Made by a program: the position numbers and the translations under genes
Part shown: positions 17,469 through 26,045 of the stretch, piece after piece
Numbering within the stretch: the first letter of the stretch is position 1
Layout of the letters: each line of letters opens with the position of its first letter
Source of the DNA: an uncultured Prevotella sp.
Lineage (GTDB): Bacteria; Bacteroidota; Bacteroidia; Bacteroidales; Bacteroidaceae
DNA length: 28,216 nucleotides
Direction of reading: 5' to 3'
Assembly: GCA_934229335.1 (NCBI GenBank)
Contig: CAKQDQ010000021.1
Coordinates: 1-28,216 of the forward strand
Notes under the pieces: generated by a model
Seen by the model: the letters and a program-made list of their open reading frames with translations, nothing else
Database searches by the model: none
Told to the model about the DNA's origin: nothing

Positions 17469-19586
17469 ATGATAAAAACGCTGTTAGATAAAGGACTTGT
17501 AACACAGGCATTAGAAGAGCTGCGTGATGTCGTCGCTGCATATCCAGGAGAAGGCTATGCTGATCGGCTTGAAGCATTGCGCACAGAGTTTGGTTATATG
17601 TGCGACTTCATGCTGAAGGGCTATCGCGACGAGAAGCGTGCGGAGCTATTCGCCGACTTGTCGCGACGCATCGTAGCGTTAGATTACGACCTGCATATCA
17701 GAAAAACACTGCTTGAGAACCCTATATTAAAAGTTGCCTGCCGAGAAATAGACACCACTTATGGCAACGGTGCTGCCGTGTTGCAGAAGATAGACGCTGC
17801 ACCCACAGTGCAAGAGCTATACGATTGCCTCGCCATGACATTCAATGCCCTTCTCGTTTCCGGTTATTGGTTGCGCAAAGAGCGTGAGGAATGGACTGCG
17901 GCACTGTTAACAATGGACAGTCTGTACGCCTCAGTATTGGTAGCAGCAATAGGACTTTCTGCCATGAACAGCTTTTGTATAGACAAGGTGCAATGCCTGA
18001 TAGACGTCTATAAAGCTGGCGATAGTGATAAGCTACGTCAGCGTGCGCTTGTTGGCGCCGTTCTTGCCGCAAGTCGTCAAGATGTGTCAGACAGTGATGC
18101 CGATGCGGTCTTCAAAGAGATAATGGCAGTGCCAGGAGCGGCAGGAGAGGTCATAGCCATGCAGATGCAGCTCTTGGCGTGTGCTAAAGCCGAGTCTGAC
18201 GCGACAGAGATAAACAAGAATATCATGCCCAACTTGGTGCGCAGCCAGCCTTTCCGCATAACCAAAAACGGCTTTATAGAGAAAGATGAGGAGAAAGATA
18301 GCCTTGACCCTAATGCCGATGAACGTATGATGGACGCCGTGAAGTCTGGTGTGGACAAAATGATACAGATGCAGAAGAACGGCTCCGACGTCTTCTTCTC
18401 AGGCTTCAGTGCCATGAAGCGTTTTCCTTTCTTTGTAACTATAGGCAACTGGTTCATGCCATTTACGAAGGAACATCCAATGATTTCAGAGGTGATGACG
18501 ATGTTAGGAAACAGCAAACTGGTAGATACCGTGTTAGAGAAAGGTCCGTTTTGCGATTCAGACAAATATTCCTTTATTTTAGGTTACGGCAGTGTGTATA
18601 AGAGTATGCCAGATGACGTAAAGAAACTCGTAGAGAGTGGCGAGGTTAGTCCTTTAGGAATGGGCAATACAGTAGAACAAGCCACACCGTCATTCGTGCG
18701 TTTGCAGTATCTGCGTGATATGTACCGCTTCTTCAAACTCAACTCTGTAGGCAAGGCTTTCTATAATCCTTTTTCTGAGGTAGTGGAGTATCGTCCAACA
18801 GTGTCGATAAGAAAACACATCAGTGATGCTGCCCGTAAGACGCTCTTTAGCTGTATGCTACGTGATGAAGCGTTGTGGACAGGTAACGAAACCAATATGC
18901 AATCGCCAGTAGTGCAACTGCTCAATAGCTTCGACGATAAGGAAGGCTATGAAGCATTGCTCTGTAAGGCAGAATATGCGATGCGCATACGTGATTACGA
19001 AACGGCGAAAGAGTGTTACTCCAAGTGCCTCCGCCAGAAATCAGATGAGCCATCTAATATGAGAGGCATGGCAAGAGCCTGTTACACTACGGGCGAGTAT
19101 GCTAAGGCAGCGTTCTATTTTGATGCCCTACACACGTTGTTCCCTAAGCGCAAGTCGTACGTACTCAACTATGCCATGGCTATGACTATGGACGGAATGG
19201 CAGAGAGCGTAGTCAACGACGTCTATAAATTAGAATATGAGAACCCTGGTGACGTGAACATAATCAATACCTTAGGTTGGGTACTTCTTTATGCGGGCAA
19301 GGTGGAACAAGCTGTAGAGCAATACGCTAAGATACTTCAAACCGATAAGGACTATGCAGATTTCGGAGTCGTATTAAACGCATATTATGCCCAACTGGCA
19401 TCAGGAAACGCCGCACAAGCGGTAGAGATATTGCGCAAACACACACAGTTACTGAATGTTGAAGACCGCAAACATTTCGCAGAACAGCTGTCCGCAGCTA
19501 TGGTAGAAGACGGTAAGATGCTGGAAACCTATGGGATAGGAAAAGCGGAGAAAAGCATTATAGTATCGCAATTCGCTTTTTTATAG
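17469..19586 (+). CDS. TPR-repeat protein of unknown function
   Basis: From the ATG at 17469 the product has 705 residues. A longer frame opens with GTG at 17445, overlapping the preceding gene by 7 bp, but ATG at 17469 gives a natural start (MIKTLLDKGLVTQALEEL). There is no signal peptide, so it should be cytoplasmic. The central part is alpha-helical without recognised motifs. The C-terminal 200 residues carry TPR units (ETAKECYSKCLRQKSDEPSN, YAKAAFYFDALHTLFP, GDVNIINTLGWVLLYAGKVE). TPR repeats usually mediate protein contacts. Its close position after the binding-protein lipoprotein suggests co-transcription; the function is unknown. The hisH promoter lies just after its stop. Confidence 0.8.
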   Translation: MIKTLLDKGLVTQALEELRDVVAAYPGEGYADRLEALRTEFGYMCDFMLKGYRDEKRAELFADLSRRIVALDYDLHIRKTLLENPILKVACREIDTTYGNGAAVLQKIDAAPTVQELYDCLAMTFNALLVSGYWLRKEREEWTAALLTMDSLYASVLVAAIGLSAMNSFCIDKVQCLIDVYKAGDSDKLRQRALVGAVLAASRQDVSDSDADAVFKEIMAVPGAAGEVIAMQMQLLACAKAESDATEINKNIMPNLVRSQPFRITKNGFIEKDEEKDSLDPNADERMMDAVKSGVDKMIQMQKNGSDVFFSGFSAMKRFPFFVTIGNWFMPFTKEHPMISEVMTMLGNSKLVDTVLEKGPFCDSDKYSFILGYGSVYKSMPDDVKKLVESGEVSPLGMGNTVEQATPSFVRLQYLRDMYRFFKLNSVGKAFYNPFSEVVEYRPTVSIRKHISDAARKTLFSCMLRDEALWTGNETNMQSPVVQLLNSFDDKEGYEALLCKAEYAMRIRDYETAKECYSKCLRQKSDEPSNMRGMARACYTTGEYAKAAFYFDALHTLFPKRKSYVLNYAMAMTMDGMAESVVNDVYKLEYENPGDVNIINTLGWVLLYAGKVEQAVEQYAKILQTDKDYADFGVVLNAYYAQLASGNAAQAVEILRKHTQLLNVEDRKHFAEQLSAAMVEDGKMLETYGIGKAEKSIIVSQFAFL

Positions 19587-19592
19587 GTATAA

Positions 19593-19624
19593 TTTGGCGT
19601 TATCGAAAAATCTTCGTAACTTTG
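19593..19624 (+). promoter_or_regulatory. Promoter of the his gene cluster
   Basis: This has the best promoter match in the window: -33 TTTG (19593-19596), 20-bp spacer and -7 TAACTTTG (19617-19624). The hisH ATG lies 26 bp downstream. Confidence 0.85.
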
Positions 19625-19650
19625 CAACTTAATTACAGAACAGACTTTTA

Positions 19651-20286
19651 ATGAAAGTATCTATAGTAAAATATAACGCAGGCAACATCTTTAGCGTGAT
19701 AAACGCCATGAAGCACCTCGGCATAGAGCCGCTGTGGACCGACGATCCTGAAGAGTTGATGACCTCAGACAGAGTGATATTCCCAGGACAAGGCGAGGCT
19801 CACAGTGCCATGGCTTATCTGAAAGAGCGAAACTTGGATCAAGTGATAGCCAACCTAAAGCAGCCTGTGCTCGGTATCTGTGTGGGACAGCAGCTGCTGT
19901 GCCAGCATAGTGAAGAAGGTAACACCGACTGTATCGGTGTGTTCCCTATACAGGTAAAACGCTTTCAGCCTAAGGTGCACGAAGAAAAGGTGCCATGTAT
20001 GGGGTGGAACTCTCTTGACTTACACCTTGCGGAGACAGCGCCAGTACTGAAGACAGAACAGAACGTCAGTCCGTTGTTTAAGGGATTGGGCGAGCAAGAC
20101 TATGTTTATTTCGTACACTCATACTATTGTGAGTTGTGTGAGAATACCATAGCGACAGCAGATTACGTACAGCCATACAGCGCAGCATTACAGAAAGACA
20201 ACTTCTTCGCTACGCAGTTTCATCCCGAAAAAAGCGGAATGGTAGGCAGGCAGATACTGAAAAACTTTATAGATATAGACAAATAA
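19651..20286 (+). CDS. hisH: Imidazole glycerol phosphate synthase, glutamine amidotransferase subunit
   Basis: The 211-residue class I amidotransferase supplies ammonia from glutamine to HisF. The triad is visible: C77 in LGICVGQQLL, and H191 and E193 in FHPEKSG. The YNAGN start and PCMGWNSL loop are typical HisH. It is the first gene of the his cluster, with a clear promoter upstream, and hisA starts 4 bp after its stop. Confidence 0.97.
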   Translation: MKVSIVKYNAGNIFSVINAMKHLGIEPLWTDDPEELMTSDRVIFPGQGEAHSAMAYLKERNLDQVIANLKQPVLGICVGQQLLCQHSEEGNTDCIGVFPIQVKRFQPKVHEEKVPCMGWNSLDLHLAETAPVLKTEQNVSPLFKGLGEQDYVYFVHSYYCELCENTIATADYVQPYSAALQKDNFFATQFHPEKSGMVGRQILKNFIDIDK

Positions 20287-20290
20287 CACC

Positions 20291-21016
20291 ATGATAGAAC
20301 TCATACCAGCCATAGACCTGATAGGAGGTAAGTGCGTAAGACTGACCAAAGGCGACTACGATAGTAAGAAAGTGTATAATGAAGACCCTGTGGCTCAAGC
20401 TATAGAGTTTGAGAAGTTGGGCTTCAAAAGGTTGCACATGGTAGACCTTGACGGTGCGAAGAGCAAGCACGTGGTAAACGATGCCGTGCTGAAAGCTGTG
20501 ACAGAGGCAACCAATCTCGTGGTAGACTTTGGCGGAGGCATAAAGACCGAAGACGATATACAGAAGGTCTTTGACGCTGGTGCAGCAATGGTGACAGTAG
20601 GCTCAGTAGCCGTTACGCACCCAGAGCTGTTCCTTTCTTGGCTCGACAAGTTTGGCGCAGAGCGCATAATACTCGGTGCTGACGTGAGAAACGGTAAGGT
20701 GAGCATCAACGGTTGGAAAGAAGACTCAAGCGAAGACCTGTTGCCTTTCTTGAAAACCTATGTGGCGCATGGTGTGAAGAACGTTCTTTGTACAGAGATA
20801 TCAAAGGACGGAACCTTGGCAGGACCAGCCGTAGAGCTTTACAAAAACATTATGGCTGAATATCCAGAGATGCACCTTGTAGCCTCAGGCGGTGTGTCAA
20901 GTACCGCTGACATCGTGACACTTGATGCAGAGAAAATCCCTGCTGTAGTGTTCGGAAAAGCGTATTATGAAGGCCGCATAGACGTACAGGAACTAAGGGC
21001 GAAAGGACTGCTCTAA
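20291..21016 (+). CDS. hisA: ProFAR isomerase HisA
   Basis: The 241-residue TIM barrel converts ProFAR to PRFAR, the substrate of HisF/HisH. The start IPAIDLIGGKCVRL includes catalytic D9. VDFGGGIKTEDDI and LVASGGVSS are the phosphate-binding strands of the HisA/HisF fold. It follows hisH by 4 bp and is separated from hisF by 197 bp that contain a tandem repeat. Confidence 0.97.
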   Translation: MIELIPAIDLIGGKCVRLTKGDYDSKKVYNEDPVAQAIEFEKLGFKRLHMVDLDGAKSKHVVNDAVLKAVTEATNLVVDFGGGIKTEDDIQKVFDAGAAMVTVGSVAVTHPELFLSWLDKFGAERIILGADVRNGKVSINGWKEDSSEDLLPFLKTYVAHGVKNVLCTEISKDGTLAGPAVELYKNIMAEYPEMHLVASGGVSSTADIVTLDAEKIPAVVFGKAYYEGRIDVQELRAKGLL

Positions 21017-21033
21017 TTAAAAGGGCTTGATAG

Positions 21034-21121
21034 CAGTGCGAAAGCTATGCAATCGCAGTGCGAAAGCTATGCAATCGTAGTGCGAAAGCTATGCAATCGT
21101 AATGCGAAAGCAATGTAATCG
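21034..21121 (+). repeat. Four tandem 22-bp repeats in the hisA-hisF gap
   Basis: Units are 21034-21055, 21056-21077, 21078-21099 and 21100-21121. Each carries GCGAAAGC (starting at 21038, 21060, 21082, 21104) and an AATCG end. The first two are identical, and the fourth has drifted most. GCGAAAGC is a known very stable DNA mini-hairpin and encodes a GNRA loop in RNA. There are no spacers, so it is not CRISPR. Confidence 0.9.
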
Positions 21122-21213
21122 TAAAGGGGTATAATAGTCCTTAGAAAATTACACGACAAAAAGTGGCTGTTTATATAGTCGCATATTAATAAATAACGTA
21201 ATATAAGACAGTA
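21122..21213 (+). other. AT-rich leader of hisF
   Basis: This stretch after the repeats has no coding frame and no TAnnTTTG promoter. hisF is therefore probably read from the hisH promoter through the repeat array. TATAAT at about 21130 is not a recognised Bacteroidota element. Confidence 0.5.
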
Positions 21214-21969
21214 GTGTTAGCAAAACGAATCATACCATGCCTCGATGTTAAGAATGGCGAAACCGTAAAAGGTACCAACTTCGTAAACCTGCGCTCAGCC
21301 GGTGACCCGGTAGAGTTAGGTAGAATATACAGTGAAGTAGGAGCCGATGAGTTGGTATATCTTGACATCACCGCCTCTCATGAGGGACGTAAAACGTTTA
21401 CGGATATGGTGACGCGAGTAGCGCGTGAGATAAGCATTCCGTTTACCGTGGGTGGTGGCATCAACGCCATAGAGGATGTAGACCGTATGCTTGCGGCTGG
21501 TGCAGACAAGGTAAGTGTGAACAGTGCGGCACTGAGACGTCCGGAGTTTATAGACGAAATAGCTAACCGTTTCGGTTCGCAGGTGTGTGTATGTGCCATA
21601 GATGCTCGTCTCGATGAAGATGGGTGGCATTGCTATGTCAACGGAGGACGAGTGAGAGTAGAACGCACACTGCTCGAGTGGGCAAAGGAAGTAGCCGATA
21701 GAGGTGCAGGCGAGATACTCTTCACGTCAATGAACCACGATGGCGTAAAGCAGGGCTTCGCTAACGAGGCACTCGCTATGCTGGCAGAAAATCTGCCGAT
21801 ACCCGTTATCGCCAGTGGCGGAGCAGGCTGTAAAGAACATTTCCGCGATGTGTTTAATATAGGTAAGGCAGACGCAGCTTTGGCAGCGTCAGTGTTCCAC
21901 TTCGGTGAGATACCTATACCAGAACTGAAGCAATGGTTGCGTAATGAAGGCGTGACAGTAAGATTGTAA
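21214..21969 (+). CDS. hisF: Imidazole glycerol phosphate synthase, cyclase subunit
   Basis: The 251-residue TIM barrel closes the imidazole ring using ammonia from HisH. The start is GTG, giving (M)[14 protein letters not shown], which matches the family N-terminus exactly; no ATG is available nearby. D11 is the catalytic acid in CLDVKNG, the second is in [13 protein letters not shown], and phosphate loops [10 protein letters not shown] and IASGGAGC are present. The long untranslated gap before it holds tandem repeats. Confidence 0.97.
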   Translation: MLAKRIIPCLDVKNGETVKGTNFVNLRSAGDPVELGRIYSEVGADELVYLDITASHEGRKTFTDMVTRVAREISIPFTVGGGINAIEDVDRMLAAGADKVSVNSAALRRPEFIDEIANRFGSQVCVCAIDARLDEDGWHCYVNGGRVRVERTLLEWAKEVADRGAGEILFTSMNHDGVKQGFANEALAMLAENLPIPVIASGGAGCKEHFRDVFNIGKADAALAASVFHFGEIPIPELKQWLRNEGVTVRL

Positions 21970-22016
21970 TAACTTGGTAAGACACCATGTCTTGCCCAAA
22001 ATCACGAAATAAGAAA

Positions 22017-22328
22017 ATGAAGGTAGATTTCGAAAAAGGTGGCGGCCTTGTGCCTACCATCATTCAGGATGCCGTAACGAAGAATGTGCTGATGCTCGGA
22101 TATATGAATGAGGAGTCGTTGGCAAAGACCTTAGAGACGAAGAAGGTAACATTCTGGAGCCGTTCACGTAACACGCTGTGGACGAAAGGCGAGACAAGCG
22201 GTAACTTCTTGGACCTTGTAGACATCAAGGTGGATTGCGACAACGATACACTGCTCGTCAAAGTGCATCCTCACGGACCTACGTGCCATACCGGAACAGA
22301 CACCTGTTGGGGAGAAGAAAATAAATAA
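22017..22328 (+). CDS. hisI: Phosphoribosyl-AMP cyclohydrolase HisI
   Basis: The 103-residue protein (ATG at 22017) starts [19 protein letters not shown]. An upstream ATG at 21987 adds ten residues that do not fit the family. Cyclohydrolase motifs are visible: [30 protein letters not shown], and the zinc-binding [15 protein letters not shown]. It opens the purine ring of PR-AMP. In Bacteroides HisI is normally fused to HisE; here it ends with tandem TAA TAA. The hisE frame continues in phase afterward, 33 bp later. Confidence 0.95.
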   Translation: MKVDFEKGGGLVPTIIQDAVTKNVLMLGYMNEESLAKTLETKKVTFWSRSRNTLWTKGETSGNFLDLVDIKVDCDNDTLLVKVHPHGPTCHTGTDTCWGEENK

Positions 22329-22361
22329 TAAGCGAATTATCAAAATATCATAAAGAATATA

Positions 22362-22676
22362 ATGGAAGAGAAAAATCCACTTTTGTTCCTTAGTGAACTG
22401 CAAGACTTTATAGAGAAGCGTCATGAGGAAATGCCAGAAGGCAGTTACACAACATCACTGTTTAAGGACGGTCTGAACCGTATGGCACAGAAAGTAGGCG
22501 AGGAAGCCCTCGAACTCGTAATAGAAGCCTGCAACGGTACCAACGATAGATTAATCTACGAGGGTTCTGATATGTTGTATCATCTTATCGTACTCCTTAC
22601 CTCAAAGGGTCTCCGTATCGAGGATATGGCTAAAGAACTACAAGAGAGACATAACCCAGGTTGGCATAAACACTAA
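22362..22676 (+). CDS. hisE: Phosphoribosyl-ATP pyrophosphatase HisE
   Basis: The 104-residue MazG-like all-alpha protein hydrolyses PR-ATP to PR-AMP, the step before HisI. Motifs are PEGSYTTSLF, QKVGEEALELVIEA (the metal-binding glutamates) and EGSDMLYHLIVLL. It sits in the same reading frame as hisI, downstream of the two stop codons, consistent with a split HisIE. A 67-bp gap with a stem-loop follows before ftsE. Confidence 0.95.
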   Translation: MEEKNPLLFLSELQDFIEKRHEEMPEGSYTTSLFKDGLNRMAQKVGEEALELVIEACNGTNDRLIYEGSDMLYHLIVLLTSKGLRIEDMAKELQERHNPGWHKH

Positions 22677-22708
22677 GTAGAAAGGAGCGTAACGCTATGC
22701 CTTGCTAC
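22677..22708 (+). other. Imperfect stem-loop between hisE and ftsE
   Basis: GTAG, AAGG and AGCG (22677-22689) pair with CGCT, CCTT and CTAC (22693-22708), with small bulges and a TAA loop. There is no T-run, so it is not a clear terminator. It could mark an RNA processing or attenuation site between the his genes and ftsE. Confidence 0.45.
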
Positions 22709-22743
22709 TCGCTTTATGAATTATAAACAAAATATATGGCACC

Positions 22744-23433
22744 ATGCTGATAGACTATGAGAATGTAACGGTAAGCCACGAAGACGGAAATGTGGTGCTT
22801 GGTGGAGTGAACTTTCACGCTGCCGAGGGGGAGTTCATATATATAATAGGTAAGGTAGGCTCAGGAAAAAGCTCCTTGTTGCGCACCATGTACGGCGAGC
22901 TGGACGTGGAAGAGGCTAAGAAAGCCGTAGTCCTCAAAAGAGATATGAAGAGGATAAAGCGCAAAGAAGTGCAGATGCTGAGGCGAGAGGTCGGTGTTAT
23001 ATTCCAAGATTTTAAGCTGCTCAACGATAGGTCGGTTGGGAGAAACCTTGAGTTCGTACTGAAAGCTACAGGCTGGAAGAAACGTGAAGAGAGGGATAAG
23101 CGCATCGCTGAAGTGCTTGAAGCTGTAAAGATGCAGGGCATGGAGGAGAAAATGCCTACCGAACTCTCTGGCGGTGAACAGCAACGCATAGCGATAGCAA
23201 GGTCGCTGCTCAATGCTCCAAAGGTTGTCTTAGCCGACGAACCAACGGGTAACCTCGACCCAGAGACAGCAGATAGCATTATGGAACTGTTCAGAGATAT
23301 TGCCGCAAGAGGTACGGCTGTGATAGTAACAACACACAATATACCGATGCTCAGAAGGTTTCACGGCGTAGTGTATCAGTGTGCAGACGGCAAACTGAAC
23401 GAGGTGACACAACAGTTCCAATACGAAGAATAG
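22744..23433 (+). CDS. ftsE: FtsE-like ABC transporter ATPase
   Basis: The 229-residue ATPase has Walker A GKVGSGKSS (36-44), Q-loop FQDF (87-90), signature LSGGEQQR (141-148), Walker B VVLADEPTGNLD and H-loop TTHN. FtsE with FtsX controls cell-wall hydrolases at the division site. The motif set matches FtsE, but no ftsX adjoins it; the partner must be encoded elsewhere, or this is a related MacB/LolD-type ATPase. Its setting between hisE and lysC is conserved-looking but metabolically unrelated. Confidence 0.85.
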   Translation: MLIDYENVTVSHEDGNVVLGGVNFHAAEGEFIYIIGKVGSGKSSLLRTMYGELDVEEAKKAVVLKRDMKRIKRKEVQMLRREVGVIFQDFKLLNDRSVGRNLEFVLKATGWKKREERDKRIAEVLEAVKMQGMEEKMPTELSGGEQQRIAIARSLLNAPKVVLADEPTGNLDPETADSIMELFRDIAARGTAVIVTTHNIPMLRRFHGVVYQCADGKLNEVTQQFQYEE

Positions 23434-23464
23434 TAAACAACAACAGATAACAAATAGAATCGAA

Positions 23465-24784
23465 ATGAAAGTAATGAAATTCGGTGGCACCTCTGTAGGC
23501 TCTCCAGAGCGTATGCAGGGTGTGGCACAGCTTGTGACAAGGTCTGGCGAGCCTACATTCGTAGTGCTTTCTGCCATGTCTGGTACAACAAACACTCTTG
23601 TTGAAATTTCTGACTATCTTTATAAGAAGAATCCAGAGGGTGCGCAAGAGGTTATCAACGCCCTTGAAAAGAAATACATGGCGCACGTAGACAACCTGTA
23701 TTCTACCGATGAGATGAAGCAGAAAACCGCTGCTTTCCTCAAGAAAGAGTTTGAGTATCTTCGTTCTTTCACAAAGGATACATTCACTTCTTTTGAAGAG
23801 AAAATCGTTGTAGCGCAGGGTGAGGTGATGTCTACCAATATGGTAACAAACTATCTTAACGAGATAGGAGTGAAGACAGTGCTCCTTGATGCGCTGGACT
23901 TTATGCGTACAGACAAGAACGCAGAGCCTGACCTGACATACATAAAGGAACATCTCGCAGAGGTAATGAAGGCTAACGAGGGTTACCAGATTTACATTAC
24001 TCAGGGTTTTGTATGCCGTAACGCGTATGATGAGGTAGATAACTTGCAGCGTGGTGGCTCAGACTATACCGCTTCTCTTATCGGTGCTGCGTTGCAGGCT
24101 GATGAAATTCAGATATGGACCGACATCGACGGTATGCACAATAACGACCCACGTATCGTGGATAAGACCGATGCCGTGCATCAGCTTAACTTTGAAGAGG
24201 CTGCGGAACTGGCATACTTCGGTGCTAAGATATTGCACCCTACATGTGTGCAGCCTGCTAAGTACGCAGGTATACCTGTGCGTATAAAGAATACTATGGA
24301 CCCAGATGCAGACGGAACAGTAGTAGACAACGTGCTTGTACGTGGAAAGATTAAGGCGGTAGCGGCTAAAGACAATATCACTGCCATAAAGATTAAGTCG
24401 TCACGTATGCTGCTTGCTACAGGGTTCCTGCGCAAGGTGTTTGAGATTTTCGAGACTTACAACACACCGATTGACATGATAACAACATCTGAAGTCGGCG
24501 TAAGCGTAAGCATAGACAATGACACTCACCTTAACAAAATAATGGATGAGCTGAAGAAGTACGGAACCGTTACTGTTGACACCGATATGTGTATCATCTG
24601 CGTTGTAGGCGACCTCGACTGGAGTAACGTCGGATTTGAGACACTCGTAACAGAGGCTATGGCTAACATACCAGTACGTATGATATCTTACGGTGGCTCT
24701 AACTACAACATCTCATTCCTTATACGTGAGGCTGACAAGAAGAAAGCACTGCAGAATCTCTCTGCAAAACTCTTCAATGCATAA
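23465..24784 (+). CDS. lysC: Aspartokinase (monofunctional)
   Basis: The 439-residue enzyme phosphorylates aspartate in the first step toward lysine, threonine and methionine. The N-terminal kinase motif VMKFGGTSVGSPERM and GGSDYTASLIGAAL, WTDIDG are clear. The C-terminal two ACT domains (about 290-439; MITTSEVGVSVSID, RMISYGGSNYNISFL) suggest feedback regulation by an amino acid. There is no homoserine dehydrogenase fusion. The start could also be the second ATG at 23474. It lies 31 bp after ftsE with no promoter visible between, and no lysine riboswitch fits in that space. Confidence 0.95.
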   Translation: MKVMKFGGTSVGSPERMQGVAQLVTRSGEPTFVVLSAMSGTTNTLVEISDYLYKKNPEGAQEVINALEKKYMAHVDNLYSTDEMKQKTAAFLKKEFEYLRSFTKDTFTSFEEKIVVAQGEVMSTNMVTNYLNEIGVKTVLLDALDFMRTDKNAEPDLTYIKEHLAEVMKANEGYQIYITQGFVCRNAYDEVDNLQRGGSDYTASLIGAALQADEIQIWTDIDGMHNNDPRIVDKTDAVHQLNFEEAAELAYFGAKILHPTCVQPAKYAGIPVRIKNTMDPDADGTVVDNVLVRGKIKAVAAKDNITAIKIKSSRMLLATGFLRKVFEIFETYNTPIDMITTSEVGVSVSIDNDTHLNKIMDELKKYGTVTVDTDMCIICVVGDLDWSNVGFETLVTEAMANIPVRMISYGGSNYNISFLIREADKKKALQNLSAKLFNA

Positions 24785-24788
24785 AGAT

Positions 24789-24823
24789 ATTCTGCTCCCT
24801 TCAAATCAGGAAGGGGGCAGAAT
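24789..24823 (+). terminator. Probable terminator/attenuator between lysC and lysA
   Basis: ATTCTGCTCCCTT (24789-24801) pairs with AAGGGGGCAGAAT (24811-24823) with one wobble, and a 9-nt loop. The T-run after it is short (TTAT), so termination may be partial and permit some lysA read-through. Confidence 0.65.
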
Positions 24824-24867
24824 TTATACTACCATATATCACAACACAAATTACCCATATATCTAAA

Positions 24868-26010
24868 ATGGCTTTCCCAATAGAAAAATTCAAGGACATA
24901 GAGACGCCTTTCTATTACTATGATAAGGCGTTGTTGACTGAAACACTTGACACTATCAAGGCTCAGTTGGCGCAACATGACGGCTATCATCTACATTATG
25001 CTATAAAGGCAAATGCTAATATCGATGTGCTGAAAGAGATACAAAAGGCTGGTTTCGGCGTAGACTGCGTAAGCGGAGGAGAGATACAGCAGGCTCTTAA
25101 CGCTGGATTCGATGCCAATAAGATTGTATATGCTGGTGTAGGTAAAGGCGATTGGGAAATAAATTTGGGCTTGGAAGCTGGTATATTCTGCTTCAATGTG
25201 GAATCTCTGGAAGAGTTAGAGATTATCAATGAGCTTGCAGGAGCAAAGCAAAAGGTGGCTAAGGTATGCTTCCGCATCAACCCGAATGTGGGTGCTCATA
25301 CTCACGCCAATATCACAACGGGACTCGCCGAGAATAAGTTTGGCATCGCTATGGAGGACATGGAGACAGCTATTAACGCTGCTGCACAGATGAAGAACAT
25401 TGAGTTCATCGGACTACACTTCCATATTGGATCGCAGATATTGGAGATGGGTGACTTCGAAGCACTTGCAAACCGTGTCAATGAGTTGCAAGATAGGTTA
25501 GAAAAGCAGGGCATAGCAGTGAAGAATATCAACGTAGGCGGTGGATTAGGCATATCATACGTTGACCCAGACGGAAAGCCAATACCTGACTTTAAGAAGT
25601 ATTTTGATACGTATGCAAAGTATCTTAAGCTTCGCGAAGGACAGCAGGTACACTTTGAACTGGGACGTGCTGTGGTAGGACAGATGGGCTCTCTCATCAC
25701 AAAAGTGCTGTATGTAAAGCACGCTCACGTAAAGAAGTTTGTCATAGTAGACGCTGGTATGAGCGACCTCATACGTCCTGCGCTTTATGAGGCACACCAT
25801 GAGATACAGAATTTGACCAGCAACGCGCCACAAGAGACATACGATGTGGTAGGTCCTATATGTGAGTCAAGCGATGTATTCGGCAAGAACGAAAAGTTGC
25901 CAGAGTGTCATCGTGGCGACATTATAGCCCTCCGTTCTGCTGGAGCCTATGGTGAGATTATGGCATGTCAGTACAACTGCCGTAAATTGCCAAAGGGATA
26001 CCTCTTTTGA
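24868..26010 (+). CDS. lysA: Diaminopimelate decarboxylase
   Basis: The 380-residue PLP enzyme decarboxylates meso-diaminopimelate to L-lysine, the last step of the pathway started by LysC. The PLP lysine is K47 in HYAIKANANIDV. Other motifs are FGVDCVSGGEIQ, GLHFHIGSQI, VGGGLGISY, HFELGRAVVG and the active-site cysteine in VGPICESSDVFG. The length is typical for a single-domain LysA, shorter than the roughly 420 residues of E. coli. It lies 83 bp after lysC, across the stem-loop. Confidence 0.96.
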   Translation: MAFPIEKFKDIETPFYYYDKALLTETLDTIKAQLAQHDGYHLHYAIKANANIDVLKEIQKAGFGVDCVSGGEIQQALNAGFDANKIVYAGVGKGDWEINLGLEAGIFCFNVESLEELEIINELAGAKQKVAKVCFRINPNVGAHTHANITTGLAENKFGIAMEDMETAINAAAQMKNIEFIGLHFHIGSQILEMGDFEALANRVNELQDRLEKQGIAVKNINVGGGLGISYVDPDGKPIPDFKKYFDTYAKYLKLREGQQVHFELGRAVVGQMGSLITKVLYVKHAHVKKFVIVDAGMSDLIRPALYEAHHEIQNLTSNAPQETYDVVGPICESSDVFGKNEKLPECHRGDIIALRSAGAYGEIMACQYNCRKLPKGYLF

Positions 26011-26045
26011 GGTTGACCGAAAGAATACAGAAGAAAAAATAATTA

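Noticed and set aside
21034..21121. Repeat array considered as CRISPR
   Set aside because: The units are directly adjacent with no spacers, and no cas genes are present.
21128..21135. TATAAT-like promoter for hisF
   Set aside because: Bacteroidota primary promoters use TAnnTTTG, and no matching -33 is present.
21987..22016. Upstream ATG of hisI
   Set aside because: The ten extra residues ([10 protein letters not shown]) do not fit the family; [10 protein letters not shown] is the usual start.
23434..23464. Lysine riboswitch before lysC
   Set aside because: Only 31 bp separate ftsE and lysC, far too short for the aptamer.
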